Shown: positions 45,601-53,120, counted from the stretch's first letter. The stretch: 64,000 bases of DNA from CAKVLS01 sp045651685 (GCA_045651685.1 JAZRSV010000003.1:1-64000); one strand, 5' to 3'. Notes: generated from the letters alone by a model not told the origin. Numbers and translations: made by a program.

Positions 45601-48600
45601 ACTAACTATTTTGATAGCACATTAGAATACACCTACATTATTTCTAAAGCAATTACCAGCATTAGCTATACATTGCCAACAAGTGTAGACCTAGTATATG
45701 ATGGCGAAGCAAAAGAAGTAACCAATGTCGTAGCAGCAAATGGCACAGCAACAACTGTCACATATAATGGCGCTACAACAGCTCCAAAAGATGTAGGCTT
45801 GTATAAAGTTGTTATAACTTCTACATCAACCGACAACTACGAAGCTTGCGAAGTTGTAGATTATTTTGAAATAACACCTCAAGCTTTGGCAGTCACTTAT
45901 GATGGTTATGAACTAACCACTACAGTAGAAGTAGATTATGTTGACAACCTAGAATTGTCATATACAGCAAACTGTGACCAAACTGTCACATACGCAGGCT
46001 TTAAGTATAATGATGATGGCGAGTTAGAAACAACCGTAACTTCATTAGGTTCTAACCAACCTACCACCCCTGGTGTATATACAGCTACTCACAAAGCTGT
46101 TAATAGCAACTACGAAGGCACAATTGTTTATACTATTAAGATTAATAGAGTAAACACAACCTTTGCAATGACAGGTTTTATGTTTACCTATAACAAAGCC
46201 CCTCAAACTCCAGGCGTTACAGCTACAGTTGCAGACTATACTGTGACTTATACCGGATCTACTTATAATGGCACTGAATACAACAGCACAACTGCTCCAA
46301 CAGACGCTGGTATGTATACAGCTACTTTGGTATTTGAAGGCAATGCATTGTACTTGCCACAAACAACAAGTGCTGTGTTTACTATTAACAAAGCTGCTGT
46401 AGAGCTTACTTTAGAAGATATCGTAACAACATATGACGGCACAGCTAAAGCACCTACCGTTGTGGCAAAAATCGATGGTGTTGTAGATCCTGACTTTACA
46501 AATTATCAAATTGTATATTCAGATCAAACTGTAGATCCAATTGATGCAGGTACATACACTGTTTATGCATATTCTACAGACAACAACTATGTAGGCGTAT
46601 CTAGCCAAGTATTGTTCTCTATCTCTCCTGCAGATGTTATAATAACTCTTGTTAAAGCTGATGGTAAGTTTACTTACGGTGATACAGAAACAATCATCGA
46701 AACAATTAATGTACCACATTACAAAATATTGTATTCTGGTAAATCTTACTTGTCAGATGGTTCTTTACCAACAGAGGACAACTACAATGTAATAGATCAC
46801 ATACCAACACTTGCTGGCGAATACAAAGGCAAAGTTATCTCAAGCAACTACAAACCTTTCGAATTTACATTTAGTATCGAAAAAGTGTCTGTAGCTATCA
46901 CTATGAGTCCTATGACTATAACTGTTGGTCAATTCTTACAATTATCAGACAAAATTGGTGGCTATAATGTAGAATACACATTTGCCTTTGGTGCTACTGA
47001 TTATGGTACTACAAAACCAACTCAAGTTGGCGTTTATACCATGACAGCTACTATCAAAGAGCAAAACCATCAAGGCACAGCTACTGCAGTATTAACTATT
47101 GCTCCAATAACAACTGGTCAAGAAAATTACATACATTTGTCTCAACCATACTTTATGTATACTGGCGACACTATTAATATAGGCGCAGTTATGTATGTTG
47201 GCGGCGCAGTAAGAACTCCTGATAGTACAGAATTTGTTCGTTATCATGGCGGCGGCACATTTATAGAAACTAGTGTTAAAAATATTGGTCAATACCAACT
47301 AACACTAAAAGCTGGTCTTGTGACATTAACTCAAACATTTGAAGTTATACCAGAAATTAACCTAGAGTTCCCTACTAACGCGATTTATACTGGCGAAACA
47401 TTTAGTGTAAATTATAGATATGTAAACTCTTCAGAGCAATCTTACGAGGTTACTAACAATTTAAGTCTAATATTTAACTTAAATGGCAAATTTACTAGCA
47501 GTGTACGCGATGCAGGTACTTATACCGTATACTTGCTATACAAAAATAGCATTGTAAAACAACAAAGCTTTGAAGTTCAAAAACAAACTGTTTCTTTACC
47601 TACTGCAAAGTGGACAAAGACATTTGGTGAAGAATTCCCAAGCAAAGTTGGACCTTATAAAGTAACATATCAATTTAGCACTAATGGTGGTGTAACATAC
47701 ACCGATCGCATGCCTACAGCGGGCAATGGTTATAAACTATTGATTGTAGTTGATGAAAAGAACTATCAAGGCACTCAAGAAGTTGACCTAGATATCGCAA
47801 AAGCTCAATTAGTACTAGACTTTGGCGAGATTGTTTGTGACTACACAGGCACAGCAATAGTATTACCAACATCATATCAAGGTATAACCGGCATTAATTA
47901 TACCTTCTCTACTCAACCTAACTTGTCAAGTCCTAGACCAGGAACTCCAACAGAACCAGGAGAGTATTATGTGACAGCAAGCATCAGCGAAGCAAACTAT
48001 TCTGTTAAGTATCCAGGCACTGATACATATATTAAAGTGACTATCAATGCAGTCACTCCAAACTATGTAGTAAAAGACCTAATCCATACTTATGATGGTA
48101 CAGCAAAAGCTGTTAATGCATCTGTTGTTATTAATGGCAGATCTGCTCGTGTAAGAATTGTTTATAGCACAGCAAGCCCTACAGATGTGGGCGATTATAC
48201 AGTAACACTTTCTGTAGAAGGCGATACTCATTATCTAGAACAAACTTATACAATGACTATTTTGCCAGCTACTCCAACTATTACTTATACATTACCTTCT
48301 AACCTAACTTATGAAGAAGGCGTTTCTAAAGAAATTATTGATGCTACATCTTCTAGTGGAAGTGCTGTCACAGTCACTTACAAGAAAGATGGTAGCGATG
48401 CTAACCCAATCTCTGCGGGCAATTATGTAGCAACATTAAGCTGTCCAGCAGTTGGCAACTATGCCGCAGCAGAAGTTTTTGTTGCATTTACAATTAACAA
48501 GGCAATGCCAGAGTTTAGTTATGGTGTTGATAGCATTAATTACCTAACTTACGACGAAAGCGTCAAAAAATACGATATGCTTTATGACCCTGCTATTGTT

Positions 48601-50139
48601 TCTGTCAATGCAGAATACAGATTGAGTGGCACTCTAGTAGCAAATCCTACCGAAGCTGGTACTTATACAGTTAAGTTTATTATCACAGCAATTGATCCTA
48701 ACTATGCATCATATGTTGTAGAAACAAAGATGATTATTAACAAAGCATATAACACTATTACTTATAGCAATCCATCTACAATGTATGTTGATGGCGGCAA
48801 CAAAAAGCTTACTGGCTTATCTGCAAGTTCTGGTGGTACAGTAAACGATACTTATAAGATTAACGGCAACACAGCTACTGACTTTACAGTTGGTGGAACT
48901 TATACAGCTACACTAACAGTAAGTAGCAGCGCAAACTACTTAAGCAACTCTATAGTTGTTGTTTATGAAATTGCAAAACGCGATACTCAAATTTCTATCA
49001 GCAGTTTATTAAATGTCGAATATGATGGCGCACCTCACGAAGTAGTTATTAATAACCCTGGTATTATATCTTCTGGATATTATATTCAATACACAGGTAA
49101 GTATTATGATGTGGACGGTTCTACATTAAAAGACTACAACTCAAGAACAGCTCCTACTAATGCAGGTGTTTATACTGCAGAATTAAAATTTGATAACGCT
49201 AACTACTACACAACAAGTCAAGTATCAAAAATTTCGTTTAGTATTAGCAAAAAGGTTATGGATATAACCATCACTTTGTCTGGACTAGAAGATACAATTT
49301 CATTTGTAGAATTTGACGGTACTATCTATACAACAGGCACCCGTATCGACAATGCAGTTGTTAATGCTCCTACCCTAGAAGTGACAACAACCCTAAACGG
49401 TTCAACAGCTTCACAAATCAGCGAAGGTGGCGAATACTCTATGGTTGTACAAGTAAATTCTCAAAACCACATTGGATATAGTCAAAGAACATTGCTTATA
49501 ACCAAAAAGCAAGCATTTATCTACTTAAGAAGTTCTGCTATTAACTATGGCGAAACATTGGCACCTCAATATACATTAAGAGATGAAAATGGTGAAACTA
49601 TAGTAGCTACCAATGTAGACCCTCAAGTTGTATTGTACGACTCTGAAGGTAATGAGGTAGACTTGGCAACAACTCCAGACACTGGTGAATATTCTATTAG
49701 TATTGTTATTAATAGTTCTGGTTATATGGCATCTGGATTATTCCCATTTACTATAAGACCAGCGCAACCAAAACTATATTATATAGATGAAACCGGTGCT
49801 ACACCTGCATTTATAGAATTAAGTACAGAAGTTGGTGCTGACAATCAAGTAAAAGGACTAAAACTAAATAAACTATGCTTCTCTGTAGATGGCACAACCG
49901 AGTCAAATCTATTATTTAACGCAGCACACACAAGCTTGCTTGCTAATGTTTCTATCATAGTGACTTATAGCACTATCGAAGATGGCGACATTGTGACAAA
50001 ATCTCTTGATGTTAATAGCAATCTAACAAATGTATTGCCTGCAAGAGTTTATAACATAACTATTAGAGCAAATACCGATCTTGCAAATGCAAACTTTAAC
50101 ATTTTAGAGCACACATTTACAGTAGAATGTACAGATTAG
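36631..50139 (+). CDS. Giant (4502-residue) surface lipoprotein of Big_2 and MBG/YDG-like repeats
   Basis: One uninterrupted 13.5-kb frame. Residues 1-24 are a lipoprotein signal ending VFAAC, with lipidated Cys24. Residues about 28-110 are a bacterial Ig-like Big_2 domain (VTVGQEF...WSSSD...GKVTPLSLGTVIITA). Nearly all the rest is beta-rich repeats of the MBG/YDG type: YDGTxK or VFGAQ-type starts, and ends of the form AG-x-Y-x-V followed some residues later by NY. I count more than 30 copies of this closing motif. They are well conserved in the last third (about 2700-4400) and divergent in the middle. No C-terminal sortase or membrane anchor, no enzymatic domain and very few cysteines are seen. 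It is likely a fibrous cell-surface protein anchored by lipid at one end, for adhesion or spacing; this is inference. AGGTG precedes the ATG. Monocistronic. Confidence 0.9.
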   Translation: MKKFAKVLLVLCMLVMTSTVFAACGAPKITSLRITGVPQYVTVGQEFTLQAILTPAKASQKDVVWSSSDSTKAVVNEFGKVTPLSLGTVIITAASKKDATKKDHVTIEIKSTTSDIMIENFTTTYDGTPKSVSVKYAPAGMKLKYTYKLGNAEPTETPPANAGVYTVSVYQEGSNIVEAQCILRINPREVTINIDDKSKVFGAQEPSYTSSISGLVGIDTLEYTVGRIDTLEDVGRYKITATTHQVNPNYTVLINDGTLEIIPRDVKIVPHNKTSIYGDPLAQLTFDIQDLAGNVLSNIDQSNVAGTLKISTNGNLEKLSVGSYTITSSNLISTNLNIRENATATYKIEKRTAYVAVTANQGKFAGAADPVIEKVISNTVEGDDLSQCLYREEGELVGFYQYLLDNTINTNYKLVFTTASIFSIRSNQISIAVESFSMPYSPTQAGSYIPADKLKYIVTFNGVSNYATMDGSGYIILQGIERVFPSVELQQVASLTEIEKQNIYQKWKMTPSLISSENIIDDQKYEYTFEETHKFITKLDLIVTAKDASKFYKDEDPTFEFTLDGLVGNDTVSVAQKMAFTRDKTGNSEDVGTYEIFIDKKALQDGKDYYKPTFVGATFTILKRPIYITPISYTEEDGNAVYYGEPEKELNYDTTDSNLPNSCRLSDVFTGTLTRGTGTSVGIYDITIKNLEVTKNFELVFTPGKYQIIPRPWYITVQDKTITYGESASNFLYNSEPYKGPDGSAEYILSKPIINGKPALTKNQTLYANDLTDANPNNDYYEIGQGNLTAGPNFTILFTSGKLTVTKRQVTLSFISQSYEYGTERPALSYAFSPALANGDTVKSLDYLEDNSVNSKVFTLKNVDGSYQYSIEFQNSNGKLVNDCYDVSINEQAVELYVVGASLLQIEVISKQDITTSTSTVTYGDIFAFTELFDLRIKNNVNNYSLQYTDASFISLTGVSPINAGSYTIAFITNPADANVVKVLNAGGEDISENFALDVEVRGILNIEKANLTLLSAPTVQDMEYGSEYPSIINAIYTFDNARTGETEIYSALATDYTVADYSASNVRDVPYIIRAIYNPTSKNFNPYTHDGLELTIIKKELSTDAVTWMHGQSFDTDGVDDGEGTITVTLEEEVSPAVYQSAYVASANDVVIPASLDHIKINVAYVYKGFFFSSDATTRGQLPYKNSESDFGYVSVGNDYTYKAELKDGVITFYYIGKDEAGNEKIYKLDDTYLEISSTAPTRAGIYYVTARVSTTDANYTFNKQDFASLYVVHKSAATIYFAEAESGVTYNTDGILNLTFTSDITGAEVKTLGYKYYPNGTDHEPEDFVGTPTEVGNYIVIVEVDSENFYKKSELGFVINQAILEVAWGSNTNINFRESTGQSVDFVLSVNGITLFTFKNGSTNNGEIEPLNNIGWIEFEFSDGTNTSKQLPVSAGTYTLTISVKADGEGVNYKTATLGGETCAFIIIPKIYSGSITFQDATINYDVTYERENGHIAMYETIKTAMVRDPHGEILDEIAGSGIYNIQLFVNNGLEIGKVDNSFVPLINQAGRTFEIKLVISDPSGNVGTATQTAILTVQKSNMPTFNRYSTTVTKQIDFTGQRIFNPLTDTSGNIYTPTIYNEADKSWTYAEKGDAELFFGITYRYYNNTDNTILADAPITMPNNVTIQFKVVAEVTAGANYNAPAIPVYEGLFTIAKTNFSFDRNDISEVTYTYGYENAEVDAIAINSAGDQLILKYVGVDTGNYTVEDGIVCLRKYRNNDSGTEYTSLPTAAGEYTVSYKIVSDKSMFKNADNASDFETTKTLIINPRQIDCCDQIINIASNPATPNPALLYSRQIKTFGYKTKATFPDHLKELFGASTTPNILFNLYREDGTLIVGGVLARNLLSTMKTQDAGNYLFTLSPSSNTNFCESEKYPLVIHRNAVTLSFITGAGNTDVHYDSDTGIYSQTVGYTASENPFDVTKIKVTGRLSSSLDNSVLGYSDYVVRYKRVDQDYTYFTTDIPVTQGIYDVEIVLRNGIYQSPDRDINEDPATAETLPLQLVYEIYAPTLTLSVNNNNYTYKDYSTDSFIINAYYGGTSRGSFNAGVHTGGTWILNQDQINAGGITVTYQGDATPTNIDALIASTLAEAQAYDPSIRLSTIEEFNNQNVGAYTTYVMFISDDLNFAPTIGQITFNVSPKLVTVNELSCEDEHGAALDDRLTYDSVNNKFVYTVNIVAEPVFQSNTWSFEPITYSGPTNTRFRLKNPIDGVSDILEANIRFTTLNLDSTWLYDQFEAGGQGYTISYTLTTLTAIAESTGNFEFAMLDTSPVGFEYVITISKGAMPNVFTITNIAQPYDTYEVYAEQFTNASQLAFSNFVSFAGSTTSSPVESEFKYFNAAYNDPSETFDAHITFFGFFMQTATGDNIQTSGNVTLDNPGKGSKINKTAQYATYKIVYDIPESIFFSATKLNIFYTVEPKGLTAKLDRQILDGSGLPSIQILDGDAEVDYQATVKITLADETETLLLYTSKRTSGTTTTNTDIIAGAHTLIAEAAGNTTIFAVEIELTSLGDGIVMDNITLNNHLEGEDRTTIVYLLYVASSTDLGSYDLYGTIDNRTVLSNILGQSDPIKANNLINNLGLSIEWSTGVQSALELSNYMVTESVVSSFVVPDDLGSDDSPLPESPDGTCMYFEVNIAQYLIDNDTNIYPCSNLVVYIVIGEDKIPTNVSLDVSFGITLDVTDTIFTYTGETQAPTAALKLYAFNYRNEFRYKMVSGSPQVDAEGNKIIEDIVDILEPVYIDCDNTTLQVVYKKGGSIVANPKDAGEYQAIYTYTVGSKTYSQVIPFTIKAEVVEVVMANQEFDYDGSAHTLTATATKDGHPLNIKYSYFNSAGTPLVASQIKDAGTYRVEAYINEPNYEGYTYAILTIRKLATNIQVTPLSAADSIYRPSTTFAPTYKIYDASGRDITQLLKDDGAVTVTYKLRENGSYGSTAPNVAGTFKIKIAVTGSTNYFDSTLEYTYIISKAITSISYTLPTSVDLVYDGEAKEVTNVVAANGTATTVTYNGATTAPKDVGLYKVVITSTSTDNYEACEVVDYFEITPQALAVTYDGYELTTTVEVDYVDNLELSYTANCDQTVTYAGFKYNDDGELETTVTSLGSNQPTTPGVYTATHKAVNSNYEGTIVYTIKINRVNTTFAMTGFMFTYNKAPQTPGVTATVADYTVTYTGSTYNGTEYNSTTAPTDAGMYTATLVFEGNALYLPQTTSAVFTINKAAVELTLEDIVTTYDGTAKAPTVVAKIDGVVDPDFTNYQIVYSDQTVDPIDAGTYTVYAYSTDNNYVGVSSQVLFSISPADVIITLVKADGKFTYGDTETIIETINVPHYKILYSGKSYLSDGSLPTEDNYNVIDHIPTLAGEYKGKVISSNYKPFEFTFSIEKVSVAITMSPMTITVGQFLQLSDKIGGYNVEYTFAFGATDYGTTKPTQVGVYTMTATIKEQNHQGTATAVLTIAPITTGQENYIHLSQPYFMYTGDTINIGAVMYVGGAVRTPDSTEFVRYHGGGTFIETSVKNIGQYQLTLKAGLVTLTQTFEVIPEINLEFPTNAIYTGETFSVNYRYVNSSEQSYEVTNNLSLIFNLNGKFTSSVRDAGTYTVYLLYKNSIVKQQSFEVQKQTVSLPTAKWTKTFGEEFPSKVGPYKVTYQFSTNGGVTYTDRMPTAGNGYKLLIVVDEKNYQGTQEVDLDIAKAQLVLDFGEIVCDYTGTAIVLPTSYQGITGINYTFSTQPNLSSPRPGTPTEPGEYYVTASISEANYSVKYPGTDTYIKVTINAVTPNYVVKDLIHTYDGTAKAVNASVVINGRSARVRIVYSTASPTDVGDYTVTLSVEGDTHYLEQTYTMTILPATPTITYTLPSNLTYEEGVSKEIIDATSSSGSAVTVTYKKDGSDANPISAGNYVATLSCPAVGNYAAAEVFVAFTINKAMPEFSYGVDSINYLTYDESVKKYDMLYDPAIVSVNAEYRLSGTLVANPTEAGTYTVKFIITAIDPNYASYVVETKMIINKAYNTITYSNPSTMYVDGGNKKLTGLSASSGGTVNDTYKINGNTATDFTVGGTYTATLTVSSSANYLSNSIVVVYEIAKRDTQISISSLLNVEYDGAPHEVVINNPGIISSGYYIQYTGKYYDVDGSTLKDYNSRTAPTNAGVYTAELKFDNANYYTTSQVSKISFSISKKVMDITITLSGLEDTISFVEFDGTIYTTGTRIDNAVVNAPTLEVTTTLNGSTASQISEGGEYSMVVQVNSQNHIGYSQRTLLITKKQAFIYLRSSAINYGETLAPQYTLRDENGETIVATNVDPQVVLYDSEGNEVDLATTPDTGEYSISIVINSSGYMASGLFPFTIRPAQPKLYYIDETGATPAFIELSTEVGADNQVKGLKLNKLCFSVDGTTESNLLFNAAHTSLLANVSIIVTYSTIEDGDIVTKSLDVNSNLTNVLPARVYNITIRANTDLANANFNILEHTFTVECTD

Positions 50140-50148
50140 TACAAACAA

Positions 50149-50178
50149 AAAAAGACCACAAAATTGTGGTCTTTTTTA
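50149..50178 (+). terminator. Terminator of the giant lipoprotein gene
   Basis: AAGACCACAA and TTGTGGTCTT arms with T run, 10 bases after the stop. Confidence 0.88.
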
Positions 50179-50226
50179 TTATTAAATTGGTAGTGGTATT
50201 AACTAAAAAATATTAATTTTGACAAT

Positions 50227-50259
50227 AAAAAAACATCATAATTAGTTATGATGTTTTTT
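50227..50259 (-). terminator. Terminator of the HU gene
   Basis: AAAACATCATAA and TTATGATGTTTT arms with a 4-base loop. Confidence 0.85.
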
Positions 50260-50267
50260 GTTTATTA

Positions 50268-50537
50268 TTAAAGTGTATCTTTGAAGTTTTTACCAAACTT
50301 TAATGCAGGAACTTTGCAAGCTGCAATTTGGATTGGTTCTTTAGTTAGTGGGTTGATACCTGTTCTAGCTGCTCTTTCTTTTACAGAGAATGTACCAAAA
50401 CCAGCAAGACTAATAGTGTCGCCAGCTTTAAGAGCTTCTGCTACAGTACCTACAAATGCGTTGTAAGCTGCTTCTGCTTCTTTATTTGTAAAATTTCCTT
50501 TTTCTGCGATACTTCTGATAAATTCACCTTTATTCAT
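50268..50537 (-). CDS. hup: HU-type nucleoid DNA-binding protein
   Basis: 89 residues. N-terminal helical dimerisation part with NKGEFIRSIAEKGNF, the GTFSVKERAARTGINP loop that forms the DNA-embracing arm (family signature GxFxxxxRxxRxGxNP), and the C-terminal LKFGKNFKDTL. HU bends and compacts DNA. AAAGGAG precedes the ATG; the promoter has an extended -10 (TGGTATAAT, 50589-50597). Confidence 0.96.
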   Translation of the reverse strand: MNKGEFIRSIAEKGNFTNKEAEAAYNAFVGTVAEALKAGDTISLAGFGTFSVKERAARTGINPLTKEPIQIAACKVPALKFGKNFKDTL

Positions 50538-50588
50538 AAATAATAAACTCCTTTTTATTTGGTTGGTTTATCCTATCTGGATGTCTAA

Positions 50589-50597
50589 ATTATACCA
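50589..50597 (-). promoter_or_regulatory. Extended -10 promoter of HU
   Basis: TGG-TATAAT on the minus strand, about 50 bases before the start; the -35 is poorly conserved, as often with extended -10 promoters. Confidence 0.55.
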
Positions 50598-50676
50598 TAA
50601 AAACACCAATTCGCCTACCAAAATCAAGTATTTTTTACATATTTTTCGCTACAATAGGCATAAAATGGGCATTTTA

Positions 50677-50705
50677 TTGACTTTTTTTTAATATTTGGCG
50701 ATAAT
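50677..50705 (+). promoter_or_regulatory. Promoter of the Smr-like gene
   Basis: TTGACT (50677-50682), 17 bases, GATAAT (50700-50705). Confidence 0.55.
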
Positions 50706-50779
50706 ATACCTATAAACAATACTATAGTTAGAAAATAATGTTTTTTATAAACATATAAAATTTTTAAGGGTTTTTTATT

Positions 50780-51139
50780 ATGTATACAATCAATATAAAA
50801 CAAGATAGTCCGCCGGCAGATGTTGCTGTGGCTAATATGTTAAGAGAAATAGAGCTATGCAAATTGGCAAAAACTAACGCCATAAAAATCATTCACGGTT
50901 ATGGCTCGCACGGCGTTGGCGGCTTAATTAAGCAAGAGGCAATTAAGGCGCTAAAACAACTAAAAGCAAAAAAACAAATTCTTGACTTTATCAGTGGAGA
51001 AAAGTTTTCGCAAAGCAACAAGTACTACAAAAAGCTTATCGAAGAGTACCCAGAGCTAATATTAGATAGTGATTTGTACCCACCCAACTCTGGGCTTACA
51101 ATTGTGTTAATTAAATTGGGTGGTTTTGGCAATATATAA
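50780..51139 (+). CDS. Stand-alone Smr-like domain protein
   Basis: 119 residues. The stretch AIKIIHGYGSHGVGGLIKQEAIKAL (about 39-63) matches the Smr-domain HGxG loop followed by a helix; the last strand (LTIVLIKLG) closes the domain. The N-terminal LDLHG motif of typical Smr nucleases is replaced by a divergent strand. An insertion (about 66-100) lies between the helix and the final strand. Smr domains nick nucleic acids or act at collided ribosomes; this protein's activity is not assured. It sits 69 bases upstream of radC on the same strand. Confidence 0.7.
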   Translation: MYTINIKQDSPPADVAVANMLREIELCKLAKTNAIKIIHGYGSHGVGGLIKQEAIKALKQLKAKKQILDFISGEKFSQSNKYYKKLIEEYPELILDSDLYPPNSGLTIVLIKLGGFGNI

Positions 51140-51208
51140 TTATAATAATATGTTATAAAGTTTGCTTTGACATACACATATGATATACTACCTTCAAAGG
51201 ACAAAATT

Positions 51209-51970
51209 ATGGCAAAAGAAAATATACATACAGGTCATAGAGAGCGTTTGCGTACACTTGCTAGCAAAGTAGGTCTAGACAACTTACCAAGTCATCAAGT
51301 GCTAGAACTTATTTTATCTTATATCATACCTCAAAAAGATACCAACCCTATCGCTCACAATTTGCTAAAAGAGTTTGGCTCGTTAAGCAATGTGTTTGAA
51401 GCAAGTGTTGCCAGTCTGACCAAAGTAAAAGGTATAGGTAAAGTTGCTGCAGAATTTTTGCATCTTTGCTCACAACTACCTCTTGTATACAAAGCTAGCA
51501 AATTAGAATCAAAACAAATATTAGACAGACCAAGTCTTGTTATTAATTATTATAAACAAGTTGTTGATGTTATAGACACAGAAAAGTTTTATGTATCATA
51601 TCTTAATGCCAAATGTAAACTTATAAAAACCGAATGTCTTGGCAGCGGTACAACTAACAAAATTGTTGTTAATATAAAAGATTTGCTTGCAAATATATTA
51701 AAACTACCAACTTCGGGCGTTATCTTGTGTCACACTCATCCATCAGGTGAAGCAAAACCATCATACGAAGATATACAATTTACTAGACAAGTTATGATAT
51801 GTCTAAAAACTGCTGGTTTGAGATTGCTAGACCATGTTATATTGGGCAACAACGGTAGTTATAGTTTTCTTAACAATGGCGAACTTACCAAGTACGAAAA
51901 CGAGCTAGAATCGCTACTTGCCAAAGTCGACTATGTTGCACAGTTTACAACACCTTTTGTAAAAGATTAA
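51209..51970 (+). CDS. radC: RadC family JAB-domain protein
   Basis: About 253 residues. An N-terminal helix-hairpin-helix (LTKVKGIGKVAAEFL) precedes a JAB1/MPN-like domain with the metalloprotease-type motif HTHPSGEAKPSYED. RadC was once linked to DNA repair, but its role remains unproven. I start at the ATG preceded by AAAGGA (51209); the longer frame from 51167 lacks a ribosome site and has an atypical N-terminus. Convergent with signal peptidase. Confidence 0.9.
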   Translation: MAKENIHTGHRERLRTLASKVGLDNLPSHQVLELILSYIIPQKDTNPIAHNLLKEFGSLSNVFEASVASLTKVKGIGKVAAEFLHLCSQLPLVYKASKLESKQILDRPSLVINYYKQVVDVIDTEKFYVSYLNAKCKLIKTECLGSGTTNKIVVNIKDLLANILKLPTSGVILCHTHPSGEAKPSYEDIQFTRQVMICLKTAGLRLLDHVILGNNGSYSFLNNGELTKYENELESLLAKVDYVAQFTTPFVKD

Positions 51971-52002
51971 AAAAACAGGTAAAAATTTACCTGTTTTTTT
52001 AT
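51970..52002. terminator. Bidirectional terminator between radC and the signal peptidase gene
   Basis: AAAACAGGTAAA and TTTACCTGTTTT arms with a 2-base loop and U tracts in both directions. Confidence 0.88.
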
Positions 52003-52679
52003 TTTGATGTCTTAAAAATGATATGTGAAAAAAAGTTTGTGTTGTATGGTACATAAAATACAACTTTGCCAACAATAGTAGATTTTTGCAAAGGACCATA
52101 TACAGAGCTGTCTTTGCTATACACACCACGATTATCGCCCAATACAAAAATTTCTTTTTCGCCAAGAATAATTGGATCGCTACTACTTATGCCATTATTT
52201 TTTTTGTACAACAACAAATTTTCGTAACAGGTCTGCATGCGCTCATAATCTTTTATATATGTCTCTACTTGTTTTTCGCCGTTGACATAAAGATAATAAT
52301 AGTCGGTATCAAATTGTATATCTACACTGTCACCACCAATGGCAACTAATCTTTTTATAACTTTTGTTTTAATACCGTTTTCTTCGTGATTAACTACAAT
52401 CACATCACCACGCTTACCCTTGCTAAAACGATTAACATAAACTTTATCTTTTACTGGCGAAGCTTCATAAAAAGTTCTTGTTTTGCCTTCTTCGAGCTCG
52501 ACATTGTATGTTGGCTGCATACTAACACCAACAACTTCTATTTTTGCAAAAATAATCGAAAAAGTCACAAAGCACAAAGTCACAACAAACATTATTGTTA
52601 TAATGATTGTTAGCAGTATCTCATACCATTTGCGTTTTTTCTTTTGCCCTTGCTGCGTTAATACTTGCTCTTTATCCAT
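51999..52679 (-). CDS. Signal peptidase I
   Basis: S26 peptidase of 226 residues that cleaves Sec/Tat signal peptides outside the membrane. One N-terminal transmembrane helix (about 20-44), catalytic Ser53 in GVSMQPT, general-base Lys109 in VIKRLVAIGGD, and the GDNR segment near the C-terminus. A charged insertion (about 110-160) is a little longer than in compact forms. The start overlaps the DUF951 gene by 8 bases, so translation is probably coupled. Confidence 0.95.
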   Translation of the reverse strand: MDKEQVLTQQGQKKKRKWYEILLTIIITIMFVVTLCFVTFSIIFAKIEVVGVSMQPTYNVELEEGKTRTFYEASPVKDKVYVNRFSKGKRGDVIVVNHEENGIKTKVIKRLVAIGGDSVDIQFDTDYYYLYVNGEKQVETYIKDYERMQTCYENLLLYKKNNGISSSDPIILGEKEIFVLGDNRGVYSKDSSVYGPLQKSTIVGKVVFYVPYNTNFFSHIIFKTSK

Positions 52680-52842
52680 TACCCTTTACCATTTTTTTTA
52701 ATTTTTCGCTAGATACCATTATGGTATGTTCGCACTTTTCGCACTTTAATTTATAGTCGGCACCAACACGAGTTATTATCCATGTATTGCCACCACATGG
52801 ATGTGTTTTTTTTGTCACAATCTTGTCGCCTATTTGATACAT
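52672..52842 (-). CDS. DUF951 zinc-ribbon-like small protein (unlisted)
   Basis: A 56-residue gene not in the standard list. MYQIGDKIVTKK is followed by HPCGGNTW, RVGADYKLKC and KCEHTIMV: the conserved order HPCGG...RxGADx(K/R)xxC-xx-C of DUF951. Cys16, Cys34 and Cys37 with His14 could bind zinc. Function unknown. AGGTGAT precedes the ATG and the stop overlaps the start of the signal peptidase gene. Promoter at 52899-52927. Confidence 0.88.
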   Translation of the reverse strand: MYQIGDKIVTKKTHPCGGNTWIITRVGADYKLKCEKCEHTIMVSSEKLKKMVKGNG

Positions 52843-52898
52843 TTATATCACCTATTATTATATATCATTTATTTATTTTTATTTTTTCTTTCTTTAAT

Positions 52899-52927
52899 AT
52901 AATAGCAAAAATATTTTGTTATAACAA
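52899..52927 (-). promoter_or_regulatory. Promoter of the DUF951-signal peptidase operon
   Basis: TTGTTA (52922-52927), 17 bases, TATTAT (52899-52904) on the minus strand. Confidence 0.6.
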
Positions 52928-53082
52928 TAATTTTATTAAATTTTTTATAAAAGTTTGGTTTTTGTAAAAAAATAGCAAAATAACCCCCTAAAAATACTCT
53001 AAAACGCCTTTTTATATTCAAAGTGAAGAACTTATCGCAAAATATGTATTTTGCTTTTTAGGTTGCTTTGTAGCCTTAAAAA

Positions 53083-53120
53083 ATAAAAGTAGTCTAACCA
53101 AGTTTTAGACTACTTTTTTG
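53083..53120 (-). terminator. Terminator of the 245-residue lipoprotein gene
   Basis: AAAAGTAGTCTAA and TTAGACTACTTTT arms, U run on both sides. Confidence 0.88.

Noticed and set aside
36631..50139. Possibility that the giant frame is several fused genes or contains a CRISPR-like repeat
   Set aside because: Repeats are protein-level beta domains of about 70-100 residues with diverged DNA; no internal ribosome sites with signal peptides and no short regularly spaced DNA repeats were seen.
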